From the NCBI GenBank assembly GCA_029916745.1, contig JARXWK010000006.1, forward strand, positions 52,955 to 116,954: a stretch of 64,000 bases of DNA. Direction: 5' to 3'. The stretch is from Dysgonomonadaceae bacterium PH5-43. Lineage in GTDB: Bacteria > Bacteroidota > Bacteroidia > Bacteroidales > Azobacteroidaceae. How positions within the stretch are numbered: position 1 is the first letter of the stretch; every line of letters begins with the position of its first letter. The notes beneath the pieces are model-generated. The model saw only the letters and a program-made list of their open reading frames with translations. It made no database searches and was not told where the DNA came from. This document shows positions 37,379 through 45,693 of this stretch, in pieces. The position numbers were made by a program, and so were the translations under genes.

Positions 37379-37984
37379 ATGTTGCTCCCTTATTTGAATA
37401 AAGAACTAATAGAAGCGGGCTGCGATGAAGCAGGCAGAGGCTGCCTTGCAGGTCCTGTTTTTGCGGCAGCCGTAATTCTTCCCTCTGGTTTTATAAACGA
37501 ACATCTCAACGATTCTAAGCAGTTGACGGAGAAACAAAGAGAAAAACTTCGTCCTATAATAGAACAAGAAGCGACAGCTTGGGCTGTAGGTGTGGTATTG
37601 CCCGAAGAGATAGACAAAATTAATATCCTTAACGCCTCAATCTTGGCAATGCACAGAGCCGTAGAGCAATTAATCGTTACACCTCAACATCTTCTTATTG
37701 ATGGAAATCGCTTTAAGAAGTACCAAAATATTCCACATACAACAGTAATTAAAGGCGATGGAAAGTATCTTTCTATCGCCGCAGCATCTATTCTGGCAAA
37801 AACTCACCGCGATGAGTATATGACTAAGCTTCACAACGAATACCCTGATTATGCTTGGGATAAAAACAAAGGATATCCTACAAAAGCACACTACAAAGGA
37901 TTGGAAGACTTTGGGATAACTCCTCATCACAGACTCAGTTTTGCTCTAACACAAAAAGACAAACAGCTTTCGTTCGATTTTTAA
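37379..37984 (+). CDS. rnhB: Ribonuclease HII
   Basis: About 201 aa. Cleaves the RNA strand of RNA-DNA hybrids and single ribonucleotides in DNA. The [17 protein letters not shown] motif holds the first catalytic Asp-Glu pair; the [13 protein letters not shown] helix, LLIDGNRF aspartate and [16 protein letters not shown] stretch complete the site. The ATG at 37379, one base after the sufS stop, gives the normal N-terminus; an in-frame TTG at 37361 inside sufS would add six residues and is less likely. Confidence 0.95.
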   Translation: MLLPYLNKELIEAGCDEAGRGCLAGPVFAAAVILPSGFINEHLNDSKQLTEKQREKLRPIIEQEATAWAVGVVLPEEIDKINILNASILAMHRAVEQLIVTPQHLLIDGNRFKKYQNIPHTTVIKGDGKYLSIAAASILAKTHRDEYMTKLHNEYPDYAWDKNKGYPTKAHYKGLEDFGITPHHRLSFALTQKDKQLSFDF

Positions 37985-38106
37985 TTCTTCTTCCTCTGTG
38001 TTGCGAACAAGCGATTCTGTTTTTGAATATCCAACTCACCTTTACTCATTTTCTATACATATTCTTGAATTGTAGGTTGTGATAGATGTTAAAATGAAAA
38101 AAGTAT

Positions 38107-38114
38107 TATCTTTG
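38107..38114 (+). promoter_or_regulatory. Likely -7 box before the TonB-C lipoprotein gene
   Basis: TATCTTTG matches TAnnTTTG 43 bp before the ATG at 38158. A clear TTTG at the normal distance was not seen. Confidence 0.45.
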
Positions 38115-38157
38115 TGGAATCTGTATTTAATTTTAACAAGCATAAAGTATATAAAAG

Positions 38158-38592
38158 ATGAAGCAAATCGTGAAAAGCAATTATAGTTTATTATTAGTTC
38201 TTGTTGTTATTCTAACAACATCTTTGTTTTCGTGTAAATCGTCTTTCCCTCCTGCTGGAACACTAGTTGAATGTAATGGGCAATTTCTGGAACCGATATT
38301 AAATCCAACTCAAAGGGCTGAGTTTATTGGAGGCAAAGTAGCTATGTTTGAATTTATTAAATCAAATTTTAATTTTCAAGCAAATCAAAAAGATAACATA
38401 AAAGACAAAGTAAGACTGGCTTTTATAGTTACAAAAGAAGGAGATATTTGTGATGTTAGGGTAGTTTCTAAGCCACAGAGTTTAGATAGTGAGATTGTTC
38501 GAGTGGTTAGAAGTATGCCCAAGTGGAATCCAGGAATTAATAATGGGCAAATTTGTGATAGTTATTTTTTGTTAGACCTAAAGTTTAATTAA
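38158..38592 (+). CDS. Lipoprotein with TonB C-terminal-like domain
   Basis: A 144-aa predicted lipoprotein: a long N-terminal signal segment ends in a lipobox (LFSC, Cys26). Residues about 50-143 resemble the TonB C-terminal domain (VRLAFIVTKEGDICDVRVVSKP ... LDSEIVRVVRSMPKWNPG). Such stand-alone domains are frequent in Bacteroidota and are usually annotated energy transducer TonB, but without the transmembrane and proline-rich parts this one probably does not energise transporters by itself. No partner gene is evident. Confidence 0.75.
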   Translation: MKQIVKSNYSLLLVLVVILTTSLFSCKSSFPPAGTLVECNGQFLEPILNPTQRAEFIGGKVAMFEFIKSNFNFQANQKDNIKDKVRLAFIVTKEGDICDVRVVSKPQSLDSEIVRVVRSMPKWNPGINNGQICDSYFLLDLKFN

Positions 38593-38664
38593 AAAAGATA
38601 ACGATAGTTATTTACTGGAGATAAAGGATAAAGTATATTATTTATAAAACTATAAAATATCAAT

Positions 38665-39207
38665 ATGAAATTAGAATTTACAATCGACGAACAAGATTTT
38701 TTAGATTTTCAATTATTAACCGCTTCACAATCTGGAAGAATAAAAAGAAAGATGAGAAGTGCTTGGATTTTTCTAACACTTTTCTTTGTAGGAATTTCAA
38801 TCCTTAATTTTTATTATAATTATCATTCAGTAACATCATCAGTAATTTTTGGAATCTTTGCAGTTGTTTGTGGATTATTTTACCCTCGATATTTCTGGTG
38901 GAAATATAAAAAAAGTTATCAAACTCACATAAAAGATAATTATAAGAATAGATTTGGCGAAACAGAGTATATCGAATTTAGAGAAAATGTTATTTTTACA
39001 AAAGACAAAATAGGAGAAGGCACAATCAATATATCGGAAATTGATAGAGTTGATGAAACAGAAAAGCATTTCTTTGTTCAAATAAAAACAGGAGTTGCAT
39101 TGATTATTCCAAAATACAAGATAACAAACCCAGATGAAGTTCGAGATAAATTCAAATCGTTAGGTTTTACTGTAAATACAATCGTAAACAATAAATGGTT
39201 AAGCTAA
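38665..39207 (+). CDS. YcxB-like membrane protein
   Basis: A 180-aa protein with two hydrophobic segments (about 33-50 and 57-75) and a C-terminal domain like the YcxB-like family (YIEFRENVIFTKDKIGEGTINISEIDRVDETEKHFFVQI ... ALIIPK). The N-terminus and the C-terminal domain should face the cytosol. The function of the family is unknown. It is 12 bp upstream of the thioredoxin-like lipoprotein gene and may be co-transcribed. Confidence 0.7.
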   Translation: MKLEFTIDEQDFLDFQLLTASQSGRIKRKMRSAWIFLTLFFVGISILNFYYNYHSVTSSVIFGIFAVVCGLFYPRYFWWKYKKSYQTHIKDNYKNRFGETEYIEFRENVIFTKDKIGEGTINISEIDRVDETEKHFFVQIKTGVALIIPKYKITNPDEVRDKFKSLGFTVNTIVNNKWLS

Positions 39208-39219
39208 AAATCAAATAAA

Positions 39220-40692
39220 ATGAAACAAACTTTTTTTATCATTGCAACCCTTTTCTTTTTGTGTAGTTGTTCGGAAAAAGAAACTATTATATCAGGAACA
39301 ATCATTGGAAATGAGGATAAAGTAATTTATTCTAATCCTAAAGGGGGAACTTGTTTTTCAGGATTTAGAGACACGGTTAGTGTTGATGAAAATGGAAACT
39401 TTGAATTGAAACTTACATTAAAACAACCTTCATTTGTCGAATTATGGACTTCTCAAACTGGTAAAGGAGTAAAACTTTTACTTGAAGAAGGGAAAAAATA
39501 CCACATTCTTATCAATGTTGAGAATGATAATATACCAGAAATATCGGGAGACAATGAAGACGGACAGCGTTTGTATTCTTCCTTGCCTAACCCTTCTTTT
39601 ATGTCGCAGCAAAACAGAGAACTGCAAAAGGAAAATTCTATAGCCGTAATTAGTGAAAAGATACAAGAAATGAAAAGCGAAGAATTAAAGCAGTTCCAAA
39701 AAATGCTTGATGAAAGCAAAATATCAAAATCGTTCTTCGAATTAATCAAAATAGATAGAGATTGTTATTACGCTTCTCTTGAAAGTAGAATTATACAAAT
39801 AAAGATTTACGGTTCAACTCCCAATGAAAAAGGAGAATACATACTCGATAATGGAGAAAACTTACTTGAGAGTTTAGATAAAATATACACTCAGTATCCC
39901 CCTAATAAAAGCGATTTCCTTATTTCCTCATTCTCGCCAGAATATATAGAGTTTTTTATTAAGGATTATGTTACTATACAAGAAAACTACAATATGGAAA
40001 AGTTAATGGATCTGTATGAAAAAGGACAGCTTCATACTTTTTATATTGATTTGTCAAAGAAATATATAGACGGACGCTTGTTGGAGTTTTTTCAAGCGAG
40101 CTATATATATAAAGCAAGTATTCAGAAACGTTTTGAAAAAGAATTAATATCCCTGTTCGAACAATTTGAAAAAGATTATCCTCAAAGTGAATACACCAAA
40201 TATATGAAACCATATATTGATGAAATTATTGATTATCACGCAAAGATAGAGATGGATTATGGAGATGAGATTTCTTTTATCGAACAATTTGACAACATAA
40301 ATACATTCAAAAAACTTGTTAGTTCATTGGCAGGGAAAAAGATTTATATAGATATTTGGGCTACTTGGTGTGGTCCGTGCAAAAGAGAGTTTCAGCATTC
40401 TGAAGAATTGAAGAAAGTATTAAAAGAGAATGATACTCAAATGCTTTATGTTTCTATCGACACTGAAGAAAAAGATTCGCATTGGCGAGAAATGATAAAG
40501 TATTATAATTTGGAAGGTAAACATATTCGAACAAATAAAAAGTTACTTGAGGAATTAGTAACTATGTATGATGAAAAATCAAAAAGCATTTCAATTCCTT
40601 GGTATATTTTGATAGATGAGGAAGGAAATATAATCAAAAAACACGCTAAAAGACCTTCTGAAATTATTTCAGGGGGTAACATATTTGATTAA
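39220..40692 (+). CDS. TlpA-like thiol-disulfide lipoprotein with DUF4369-type N-terminus
   Basis: A 490-aa predicted lipoprotein: signal segment and lipobox (LFFLCSC, with the lipidated cysteine near 16-18). The N-terminal beta domain (TIISGTIIGNEDKVIYSNPKGG, with ENGNFELKLTLKQPSFVELW) is like DUF4369. A long helical middle is followed by a thioredoxin-fold domain from about 355, with the redox motif WATWCGPCKRE (CGPC near 381-384) and SIPWYILIDEEGNIIKKHAKRPS. It should act in the periplasm or at a membrane face in thiol-disulfide exchange. Substrates are unknown. Confidence 0.85.
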   Translation: MKQTFFIIATLFFLCSCSEKETIISGTIIGNEDKVIYSNPKGGTCFSGFRDTVSVDENGNFELKLTLKQPSFVELWTSQTGKGVKLLLEEGKKYHILINVENDNIPEISGDNEDGQRLYSSLPNPSFMSQQNRELQKENSIAVISEKIQEMKSEELKQFQKMLDESKISKSFFELIKIDRDCYYASLESRIIQIKIYGSTPNEKGEYILDNGENLLESLDKIYTQYPPNKSDFLISSFSPEYIEFFIKDYVTIQENYNMEKLMDLYEKGQLHTFYIDLSKKYIDGRLLEFFQASYIYKASIQKRFEKELISLFEQFEKDYPQSEYTKYMKPYIDEIIDYHAKIEMDYGDEISFIEQFDNINTFKKLVSSLAGKKIYIDIWATWCGPCKREFQHSEELKKVLKENDTQMLYVSIDTEEKDSHWREMIKYYNLEGKHIRTNKKLLEELVTMYDEKSKSISIPWYILIDEEGNIIKKHAKRPSEIISGGNIFD

Positions 40693-40702
40693 TTAAAAAC
40701 AG

Positions 40703-40710
40703 TATCTTTG
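40703..40710 (+). promoter_or_regulatory. Likely -7 box for the DUF3791-like/DUF3990 pair
   Basis: TATCTTTG matches TAnnTTTG 41 bp before the ATG at 40752. The nearest TTTG (40684-40687) is a little too close (15 bp). Confidence 0.45.
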
Positions 40711-40751
40711 TTCCTTCAACTTAGTGTTATTTACTCAGAAATAAGCTGCTT

Positions 40752-41186
40752 ATGGAAACTAACTTAGTTAAAATGATGTTGCCATTTAAGATTCAGCAAC
40801 TGCTTGAAACGATAATCGACAAGAGAGGCTTTAATCTTAAAGACGCTTTACAATATCTATATTCTTCTGAACTGTACAAACAAATGTCGGAGGACGACTC
40901 TTACTTGTGGCAGTTGAGCACTCCTAATCTGTATGATATGCTTAAAAAAGAAAAGAGCAAGCAGAAACATAAAGAAAATAATTCTGGTGCCGTATTGCTG
41001 TTTTTGGCTTTTTGTATAGAGAACTATCAAGAACATAAAAAGCTAAGTGTAGAAGAAACATTGTTCTTGTTTAATAAGTATGGGGTTGTTAGTTACTTGG
41101 CAGATGTTTTTGATATGCTGCATACGCAAGGTAAAGACTATATTATGAGTGAGATAGATGAATATATTAACAACAGGAGGATTTAA
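40752..41186 (+). CDS. DUF3791-like protein, candidate antitoxin or partner of DUF3990
   Basis: A 144-aa protein in two parts. Residues about 1-75 are a helical domain (FNLKDALQYLYSSELYKQM, LWQLSTPNLYDMLKKEK) like small proteins found beside DUF3990 genes. Residues about 82-143 match the DUF3791 pattern (LLFLAFCIENYQEHKKLSVEETLFLFNKYGVVSYLADVFDMLHTQG). In related loci these often occur as separate small genes, so this looks like a fusion of the two. It ends two bases before the DUF3990 start, with an AGGAGG sequence in its last codons, implying coupled translation. The antitoxin role is inferred from the arrangement only. Confidence 0.6.
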   Translation: METNLVKMMLPFKIQQLLETIIDKRGFNLKDALQYLYSSELYKQMSEDDSYLWQLSTPNLYDMLKKEKSKQKHKENNSGAVLLFLAFCIENYQEHKKLSVEETLFLFNKYGVVSYLADVFDMLHTQGKDYIMSEIDEYINNRRI

Positions 41187-41188
41187 TA

Positions 41189-41680
41189 ATGAAAGTATAT
41201 CACGGTTCGCTTGTGCAAGTGCCTAATCCTAATATAGAAAAAGGTCGCCAAAGTACCGACTTCGGGAAAGGGTTTTATACCACAACTAATATTGAACAGG
41301 CTAAACGATGGGCTCAGAAGAAGTTGAAATCGGCAAAAGAAGGCGATAAAGCAGTAGTGAATATATATGAAGTTGATGACAATCTACTTACTAATCCCAA
41401 ATACAATATTAAAAAGTTTGAGAATCCTAACGAAGAATGGTTAAACTTTGTAGTTGAGTGCAGAAGAACCACACTTCATAAGTATGATATTGTTTTTGGC
41501 GCAGTGGCAAATGATAAAATCTATACTACAATAACATTATACGAAGCACAAGTTTTAACTGCCGAAGAAACTGTAGCACGCTTAAAGGTTGATGATTATT
41601 TTAATCAAATATCATTTCATAGCCAAAGCGCAGTTGACGAATTAGTGTTTGTCGATGCAGAAGAAGTTACTTTAGAATAA
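41189..41680 (+). CDS. DUF3990 protein, ADP-ribosyltransferase-like fold, candidate toxin
   Basis: A 163-aa protein of the DUF3990 family. The N-terminus reads VYHGS (His5), then DFGKGFYTT (Tyr30), spaced as in H-Y-type ADP-ribosyltransferases, and a later TLYEAQVL segment (Glu118) or the QISFHSQ segment near 139 may supply the third motif. Family members belong to the ADP-ribosyltransferase-like group and commonly sit beside DUF3791 genes. I infer a toxin-antitoxin-like or conflict role. No export signal is present, so it would act in the cytosol. The strong Shine-Dalgarno-like AGGAGG at 41174-41179 is unusual for this phylum. Confidence 0.7.
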   Translation: MKVYHGSLVQVPNPNIEKGRQSTDFGKGFYTTTNIEQAKRWAQKKLKSAKEGDKAVVNIYEVDDNLLTNPKYNIKKFENPNEEWLNFVVECRRTTLHKYDIVFGAVANDKIYTTITLYEAQVLTAEETVARLKVDDYFNQISFHSQSAVDELVFVDAEEVTLE

Positions 41681-41702
41681 CAAACTAAATAAATTACTGA
41701 AT

Positions 41703-42512
41703 ATGAAAACAAATAAATTATTGACAATATTGATGGTATTTGCTGTCTTTGTAATTTGTTCTTGCAGTAGAGCCTCGCAAGAGAATGCTTTATCGTCGGC
41801 AGATGTCGAGATGGAGTTAGTAAATGAGCAAGGGATTGACATTGTTGAACCGATAGACAGAAAAATTATTCAGAAAGGCAATATAAGATTCAAAACAGCA
41901 GACGTTAATAAGACAAAGTCTTTAATTTCTCAGGCAGTTAAAGAGTTAAACGGTTATATATCGGAAGATGATGTTTATGATTATTCCGACCGAATTGAAC
42001 ATCGGTTGACTGTTCGTATTCCTGCCGACAAGTTCGATATACTCTTAAAAAACATTTCTGAAAGCGTAGATAAGATTGATAGTAAAAATATTTCCTTACT
42101 TGATGTAACAGAAGAATACATCGATGTCGAGGCACGGATAAAAACAAAAAAGGAACTTCACGCTAAATATACCGAACTCTTAAAGCGAGCAACAAAAGTA
42201 GAGGAGATACTAAACATAGAGAGAGAAATCGGTAATCTACAATCAGAGCTTGAATCTATTGAAGGGCGACTTAATTATCTGAAGAATGGAATCTCATTTA
42301 GTACATTGACTGTATCTTATTATCAAAAAACAAAAGCTAAATTTGATTTTTCTTCAAAGTTTGTAGACGGAATTAAAAATGGTTGGTCTGTCTTTATGTG
42401 GTTCATTGTGGGACTATCATACCTCTGGGTTTTCATAATTGTGGCTATTGTCGTTGTTTGTTTAGTATTACAAAGAAAAAAGAGAAAGTCTAAATCGAAT
42501 AATCAACAATAA
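41703..42512 (+). CDS. DUF4349 lipoprotein with coiled coil and C-terminal membrane segment
   Basis: A 269-aa protein. Signal segment with lipobox-like VICSCS near residues 17-22. The DUF4349 domain follows (about 55-220): IIQKGNIRFKTADVNKTKSLI, LTVRIPADKFDILLKNIS, DVTEEYIDVEARIKTKKEL, then a coiled coil (VEEILNIEREIGNLQSELESIEGRL) and ISFSTLTVSYYQ. Residues about 233-257 are a transmembrane helix with a basic tail. The family is widespread with unknown function. The Fic gene starts one base after its stop. Confidence 0.85.
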   Translation: MKTNKLLTILMVFAVFVICSCSRASQENALSSADVEMELVNEQGIDIVEPIDRKIIQKGNIRFKTADVNKTKSLISQAVKELNGYISEDDVYDYSDRIEHRLTVRIPADKFDILLKNISESVDKIDSKNISLLDVTEEYIDVEARIKTKKELHAKYTELLKRATKVEEILNIEREIGNLQSELESIEGRLNYLKNGISFSTLTVSYYQKTKAKFDFSSKFVDGIKNGWSVFMWFIVGLSYLWVFIIVAIVVVCLVLQRKKRKSKSNNQQ

Positions 42513-42513
42513 T

Positions 42514-43257
42514 ATGCATTCAATATTCAACAAGGAACAACAAGAGAAAGCTGCTTTTATATTGCAAAGTCCTTTGGCTAAACTGTCGGAACTTTATTCT
42601 AATGAAATAAAAGACTTAGCAGTTGTGTGGTGTTATTATTCTGGTAAAATAGAAGGTAACACTTATACTTATGTTGAAACAGAAGCATTGTTGAAAGACG
42701 GCATCACTTCTGAGAAACGTTATGAAGATGCTAAGATGCTCAAAAACCTTTATAATACATTTATATCAGAAGTTGAATATATTGTTAAAGGGGGAAATCA
42801 AGAGAGTATTGATGAACGTACCCTTTTTAGAGTGCATCAATCTATTTCAACGGGATTGGTTTCTAATGAAGAGTCGGGTTCTTTGAGAACTCGTGCTGTT
42901 CGTATTAGCGGAACGGAATATGTCCCTCCTAAAAGTTTACAAGAGATAAAAAATGGATTAAATGAAATTCTATTTAATCAGGAGCAATACGTCAATCCAT
43001 TAGAAAAGGCAGTGTATCTGCATTGTAATCTTGCACGTTTACAGCCATTTATTGATGGAAACAAGCGAACTGCTCGTATGATGGAAAGCATTGTTTTGAT
43101 GAATGCGGGTGTAATTCCTGTTTATTCTTCTAAAGATGCTGACATTCTGAATTACAGGAAAGGATTGATTGCCTTTTATGAAACAGAAGATTACACTACT
43201 TATTCCGATTATTTTCTGAACAGGCAAATCGAACGCATAAAAGAAATAGAACAATGA
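42514..43257 (+). CDS. Fic family protein with altered catalytic motif (Gln for His)
   Basis: A 247-aa Fic-fold protein. The core motif reads LQPFIDGNKRTAR (176-188). The canonical form is HPFxDGN(G/K)R, so the catalytic histidine is replaced by Gln177. The rest of the loop (Phe179, Asp181, Gly182, Asn183, Lys184, Arg185) is intact. An inhibitory-helix-like SGKIEGNTYT segment near residues 44-53 matches the (S/T)xxxE(G/N) type and lies N-terminal, as in class II Fic proteins. Active Fic proteins usually transfer AMP to target hydroxyls; with Gln177 this one may be inactive, non-canonical or regulatory. It overlaps folB by 4 bp. Confidence 0.82.
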   Translation: MHSIFNKEQQEKAAFILQSPLAKLSELYSNEIKDLAVVWCYYSGKIEGNTYTYVETEALLKDGITSEKRYEDAKMLKNLYNTFISEVEYIVKGGNQESIDERTLFRVHQSISTGLVSNEESGSLRTRAVRISGTEYVPPKSLQEIKNGLNEILFNQEQYVNPLEKAVYLHCNLARLQPFIDGNKRTARMMESIVLMNAGVIPVYSSKDADILNYRKGLIAFYETEDYTTYSDYFLNRQIERIKEIEQ

Positions 43258-43613
43258 CACAATACATAGAACTAACTCAGATGACTTTTTGGGGTTATCA
43301 CGGCGTGATGCCGCAGGAAAAGAAAGTTGGAAATACTTATACAGTCGACCTTAAAGTTTATTTCGACTTTACTGCCGCTATGGAGTCTGATGATTTGAAC
43401 GATACTATAAACTATGCGTCGATTTATGACATTGTTAAAGGCGAGATGCAAATTTCTTCCGATTTGATTGAGCACTTAACTTGGCGCATTGTAAAGAAAG
43501 TCAAAGAGAGTTTTCCACAAATCACATCTATTGATATTCGTTTGGCAAAGAAAAACCCTCCCTTTGGAGGTGATATAAAGGAGGCTGCGGTAGTCTTATC
43601 TTGCGAATTTTAA
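43254..43613 (+). CDS. folB: Dihydroneopterin aldolase
   Basis: A 119-aa tunnelling-fold enzyme of folate synthesis that cleaves dihydroneopterin to 6-hydroxymethyl-dihydropterin and glycolaldehyde. It shows the N-terminal FWGYHGVMPQEKKVGNTYTVDL motif (with the substrate-binding Glu and Tyr/His), DTINYASIYDIV, and the C-terminal lysine-bearing VRLAKKNPP-type segment (IRLAKKNPPFGG). Length is normal. It overlaps the Fic gene by 4 bp (ATGA), an odd pairing for a folate gene. Confidence 0.95.
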   Translation: MTQYIELTQMTFWGYHGVMPQEKKVGNTYTVDLKVYFDFTAAMESDDLNDTINYASIYDIVKGEMQISSDLIEHLTWRIVKKVKESFPQITSIDIRLAKKNPPFGGDIKEAAVVLSCEF

Positions 43614-43664
43614 TAAAGTGTATTGTCTTGTCTAATAAACACTTAGGTTCTCGAAAATAAAAGT

Positions 43665-43876
43665 CTTCACTTTGGGTCGTCTTTGATAGGAGATACCCCT
43701 CGCCTTTGATAGGAGATAGGCGAGGAGTATCTCCTAAGAGAGACGGGGTGTTTGAAGGAGAAAGGCGGCGGGTATCTCCTAACAAGCAACCCGCCTATCT
43801 CCTAAGAACGACAAGGGGTATCTCCTAAGAAACAACTCGCCTATCTCCTAACAACGACAGGGGGTATTAAGTAAGA
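43665..43876. repeat. Degenerate tandem array B, period about 23 bp
   Basis: After an 18-nt leader (43665-43682, 17 of 18 bases equal to the leader of array A at 690) come about nine units, beginning at 43682, 43705, 43730, 43751, 43775, 43798, 43821, 43844 and about 43867. Later units open with TCTCCTAAGA or TCTCCTAACA and alternate GGGGTA and CGCCTA tails. Arms 43691-43704 and 43719-43732 pair over 14 bp with one mismatch. It lies between the convergent ends of folB and the acetyltransferase gene. Confidence 0.8.
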
Positions 43877-43884
43877 TAGGGTAA

Positions 43885-44376
43885 CTACGTTATAATCACT
43901 TGCCAGTGTCCTATATCGTGCCACTTGCCAAACTTCCAGCCAGCCTCACTAAAGAAAGAAACTTGTTTCATTCCAAACTTTTCGTGTAGGCGGACACTTC
44001 CCTCGTTGGGGACACAGATGTTAGCAATCACTGAATGTATATCCATTGTCTTTGCCTCGTCGAATAAACGTTGGTAAAGTATAGTTCCTATACCTTTGCC
44101 TGAACAATCTTTGTCGAGATATATGGTTACTTCCTTTGTTCTGGAGTAAGCACTTCTATTTATCCAGTTGTGTAAATAGCAATAACCAACTATCTTGCCT
44201 TCGAGTTCGCAAACATAGTAGGGCAGACCTTCTTTCAGAATGTTACTGATGCGTTGTTGCATCTCCGAAATACTTACAGGCGTAGTTTCAAACGATACGA
44301 CTGTATTCTCTACATAATGATTGTAAATGTCGCAAATGCTTTTTGCATCTTCCAGTGTTGCTGTTCTTATTATCAT
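43885..44376 (-). CDS. GNAT-family N-acetyltransferase, phosphinothricin acetyltransferase-like
   Basis: A 163-aa GNAT enzyme that transfers acetyl from acetyl-CoA to an amine. It matches the Pat/YncA-like subgroup: IRTATLEDAKSICDIYNHYVENTVVSFETTPVS at the start, the acetyl-CoA loop region (DKDCSGKGIGTILYQRLF, the Q/RxxGxG/A variant) near 92-105, and NEGSVRLHEKFGMKQVSFFSEAGWKFGKWHDIGHWQ at the end. Substrates of this subgroup include methionine sulfone/sulfoximine and phosphinothricin; the natural one is unknown here. Confidence 0.88.
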   Translation of the reverse strand: MIIRTATLEDAKSICDIYNHYVENTVVSFETTPVSISEMQQRISNILKEGLPYYVCELEGKIVGYCYLHNWINRSAYSRTKEVTIYLDKDCSGKGIGTILYQRLFDEAKTMDIHSVIANICVPNEGSVRLHEKFGMKQVSFFSEAGWKFGKWHDIGHWQVIIT

Positions 44377-44446
44377 TTATTGTAAGGTGATTTATACTTT
44401 TATCGTACGGTATATTGTAATAGCAAATGCAAAACTAATCAATATA

Positions 44447-44478
44447 TTTGAATAATTCATCTGCAATCTCTATCTTTG
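44447..44478 (+). promoter_or_regulatory. Promoter of the ABC-3C operon
   Basis: TTTG at 44447-44450 and TATCTTTG at 44471-44478 are 20 bp apart, a good Bacteroidota consensus, 26 bp before the ATG at 44505. Confidence 0.6.
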
Positions 44479-44504
44479 TAACTTGAAAACAAGAATACGA
44501 TTTT

Positions 44505-45479
44505 ATGAATAGAGTAGAATATTATAATTTTATTGAAGAACGGCTATTCACTCTTTGCTATCGAGTCGAGAACAGAGGGAAGATAAATATTCTTGATTAC
44601 CATTTGCACTCAGAAAATTTTTATAGAGATTTATTAAACAAGCTATATTTATGGAAACTTGAAAATCTGAATTCTCTGATTCCAAATGTAGAAGCCATTG
44701 ACCTTATAGATCGAACAAACAAGATTGTAATTCAAATATCCGCCACAAATACAATGGCGAAGATTAATAGTGCTTTAAGCAAGTCATCTTTGTTGTCAAA
44801 AGAATACGAAGGTTTTAGTTTTAAGTTTATCTCGATCGCTAAAGATGCTAACAATCTGAGATGCCAATCATATAATCCACCTATGGGTATTGATTTTGTT
44901 CCTGCCACAGATATATATGATGTAAGGTCGATATTGCAAGATGTCTATAACTTGGATATAGACAAGCTTGAAATCATATACGAACTAATTAAAAGTGAAC
45001 TCGGAAGAGAAACAGATGCTTTAAGACTTGAATCAAATCTTTCTTCAGTAATCAATATTCTTTCCAAAGAAAATCTTTCTTCAGTTGACTTAAATAGTAA
45101 TATAAATAGTTTTGATATTGATCGAAAAATAGATTTCAATAGCCTTACTGCATCAAAAGAAATAATAAACGACTATAAATATAGTCATCACATAGTTGAT
45201 AAGATATATGCAGAATTTGATAAGTCAGGATGTAACAAGAGTATCTCGGTTCTTAATGCGATAAAGAGAGAGTATGTTAATTATTCGTCTAAATTGACAG
45301 GCGATGAACTATTTAACCTTGTTATTGCAAATATTTTGGAGAGAATAATTCAAAGTTCTAACTTTGAAAAAATACCTCGCGAAGAGATGGAAATGTGTGT
45401 GGGCATACTTGTTGTAGATGCTTTTATAAGATGTAAGATTTTCAAGAATCCTAACGATTATAACTATGCTACTACCTGA
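44505..45479 (+). CDS. SMEK-domain protein with ABC-3C C-terminal domain
   Basis: A 324-aa protein. The N-terminal ~150 residues match the SMEK domain (NILDYHLHSENFYRDLLNKLYLW, NVEAIDLIDRTNKIVIQISATNTMAKI), an effector-type module seen in conflict systems. Residues about 215-320 match the C-terminal domain of ABC-three-component systems (YSHHIVDKIYAEFDKSGCNKSISVLNAIKREY ... EMEMCVGILVVDAFIRCKIFKNP). ABC-3C systems were described by sequence analysis as predicted anti-invader systems in which an SMC-like ATPase controls an effector. The next gene begins inside its last codons (overlap 14 bp). The effector's biochemical activity is unknown. Confidence 0.82.
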   Translation: MNRVEYYNFIEERLFTLCYRVENRGKINILDYHLHSENFYRDLLNKLYLWKLENLNSLIPNVEAIDLIDRTNKIVIQISATNTMAKINSALSKSSLLSKEYEGFSFKFISIAKDANNLRCQSYNPPMGIDFVPATDIYDVRSILQDVYNLDIDKLEIIYELIKSELGRETDALRLESNLSSVINILSKENLSSVDLNSNINSFDIDRKIDFNSLTASKEIINDYKYSHHIVDKIYAEFDKSGCNKSISVLNAIKREYVNYSSKLTGDELFNLVIANILERIIQSSNFEKIPREEMEMCVGILVVDAFIRCKIFKNPNDYNYATT

Positions 45480-45693
45480 TAATATTCATCCTGAAAATAG
45501 CATTTACTATAATGGTGCGCTTGTGTTGGAATTGATACAACAACACAAGTGTATTGAACTTACAGAATTATATATTCTTGTCAAAAATAAAAAGAATATG
45601 AGTTACCCTATTCTGATTTTATGTTTGGATTGGCTTTACTTACTGAATGTGGCTATTATAAATAAGAAAGGAGAAGTTTGTTTATGTTTTTAA
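45466..45693 (+). CDS. ABC-3C system middle component, MC6-like
   Basis: A 75-aa protein with the look of the small middle component of ABC-three-component systems (MLLPDNIHPENSIYYNGALVLELI ... YPILILCLDWLYLLNVAIINKKGEVCL), a winged-helix-like adaptor thought to join ATPase and effector. It overlaps the preceding gene by 14 bp and the ATPase gene by 10 bp, so the three are made as one unit. The MC6 label is by resemblance of the MLLP start and the LDWLYLL segment; with only 75 residues, the subtype is less sure than the role. Confidence 0.75.
   Translation: MLLPDNIHPENSIYYNGALVLELIQQHKCIELTELYILVKNKKNMSYPILILCLDWLYLLNVAIINKKGEVCLCF

Noticed and set aside
43528..43785. 85-aa open frame on the minus strand across array B
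   Set aside because: Its sequence (LGDTPRLSP-type repeats) is simply the translation of the array units and of the end of folB; no start signal or family.
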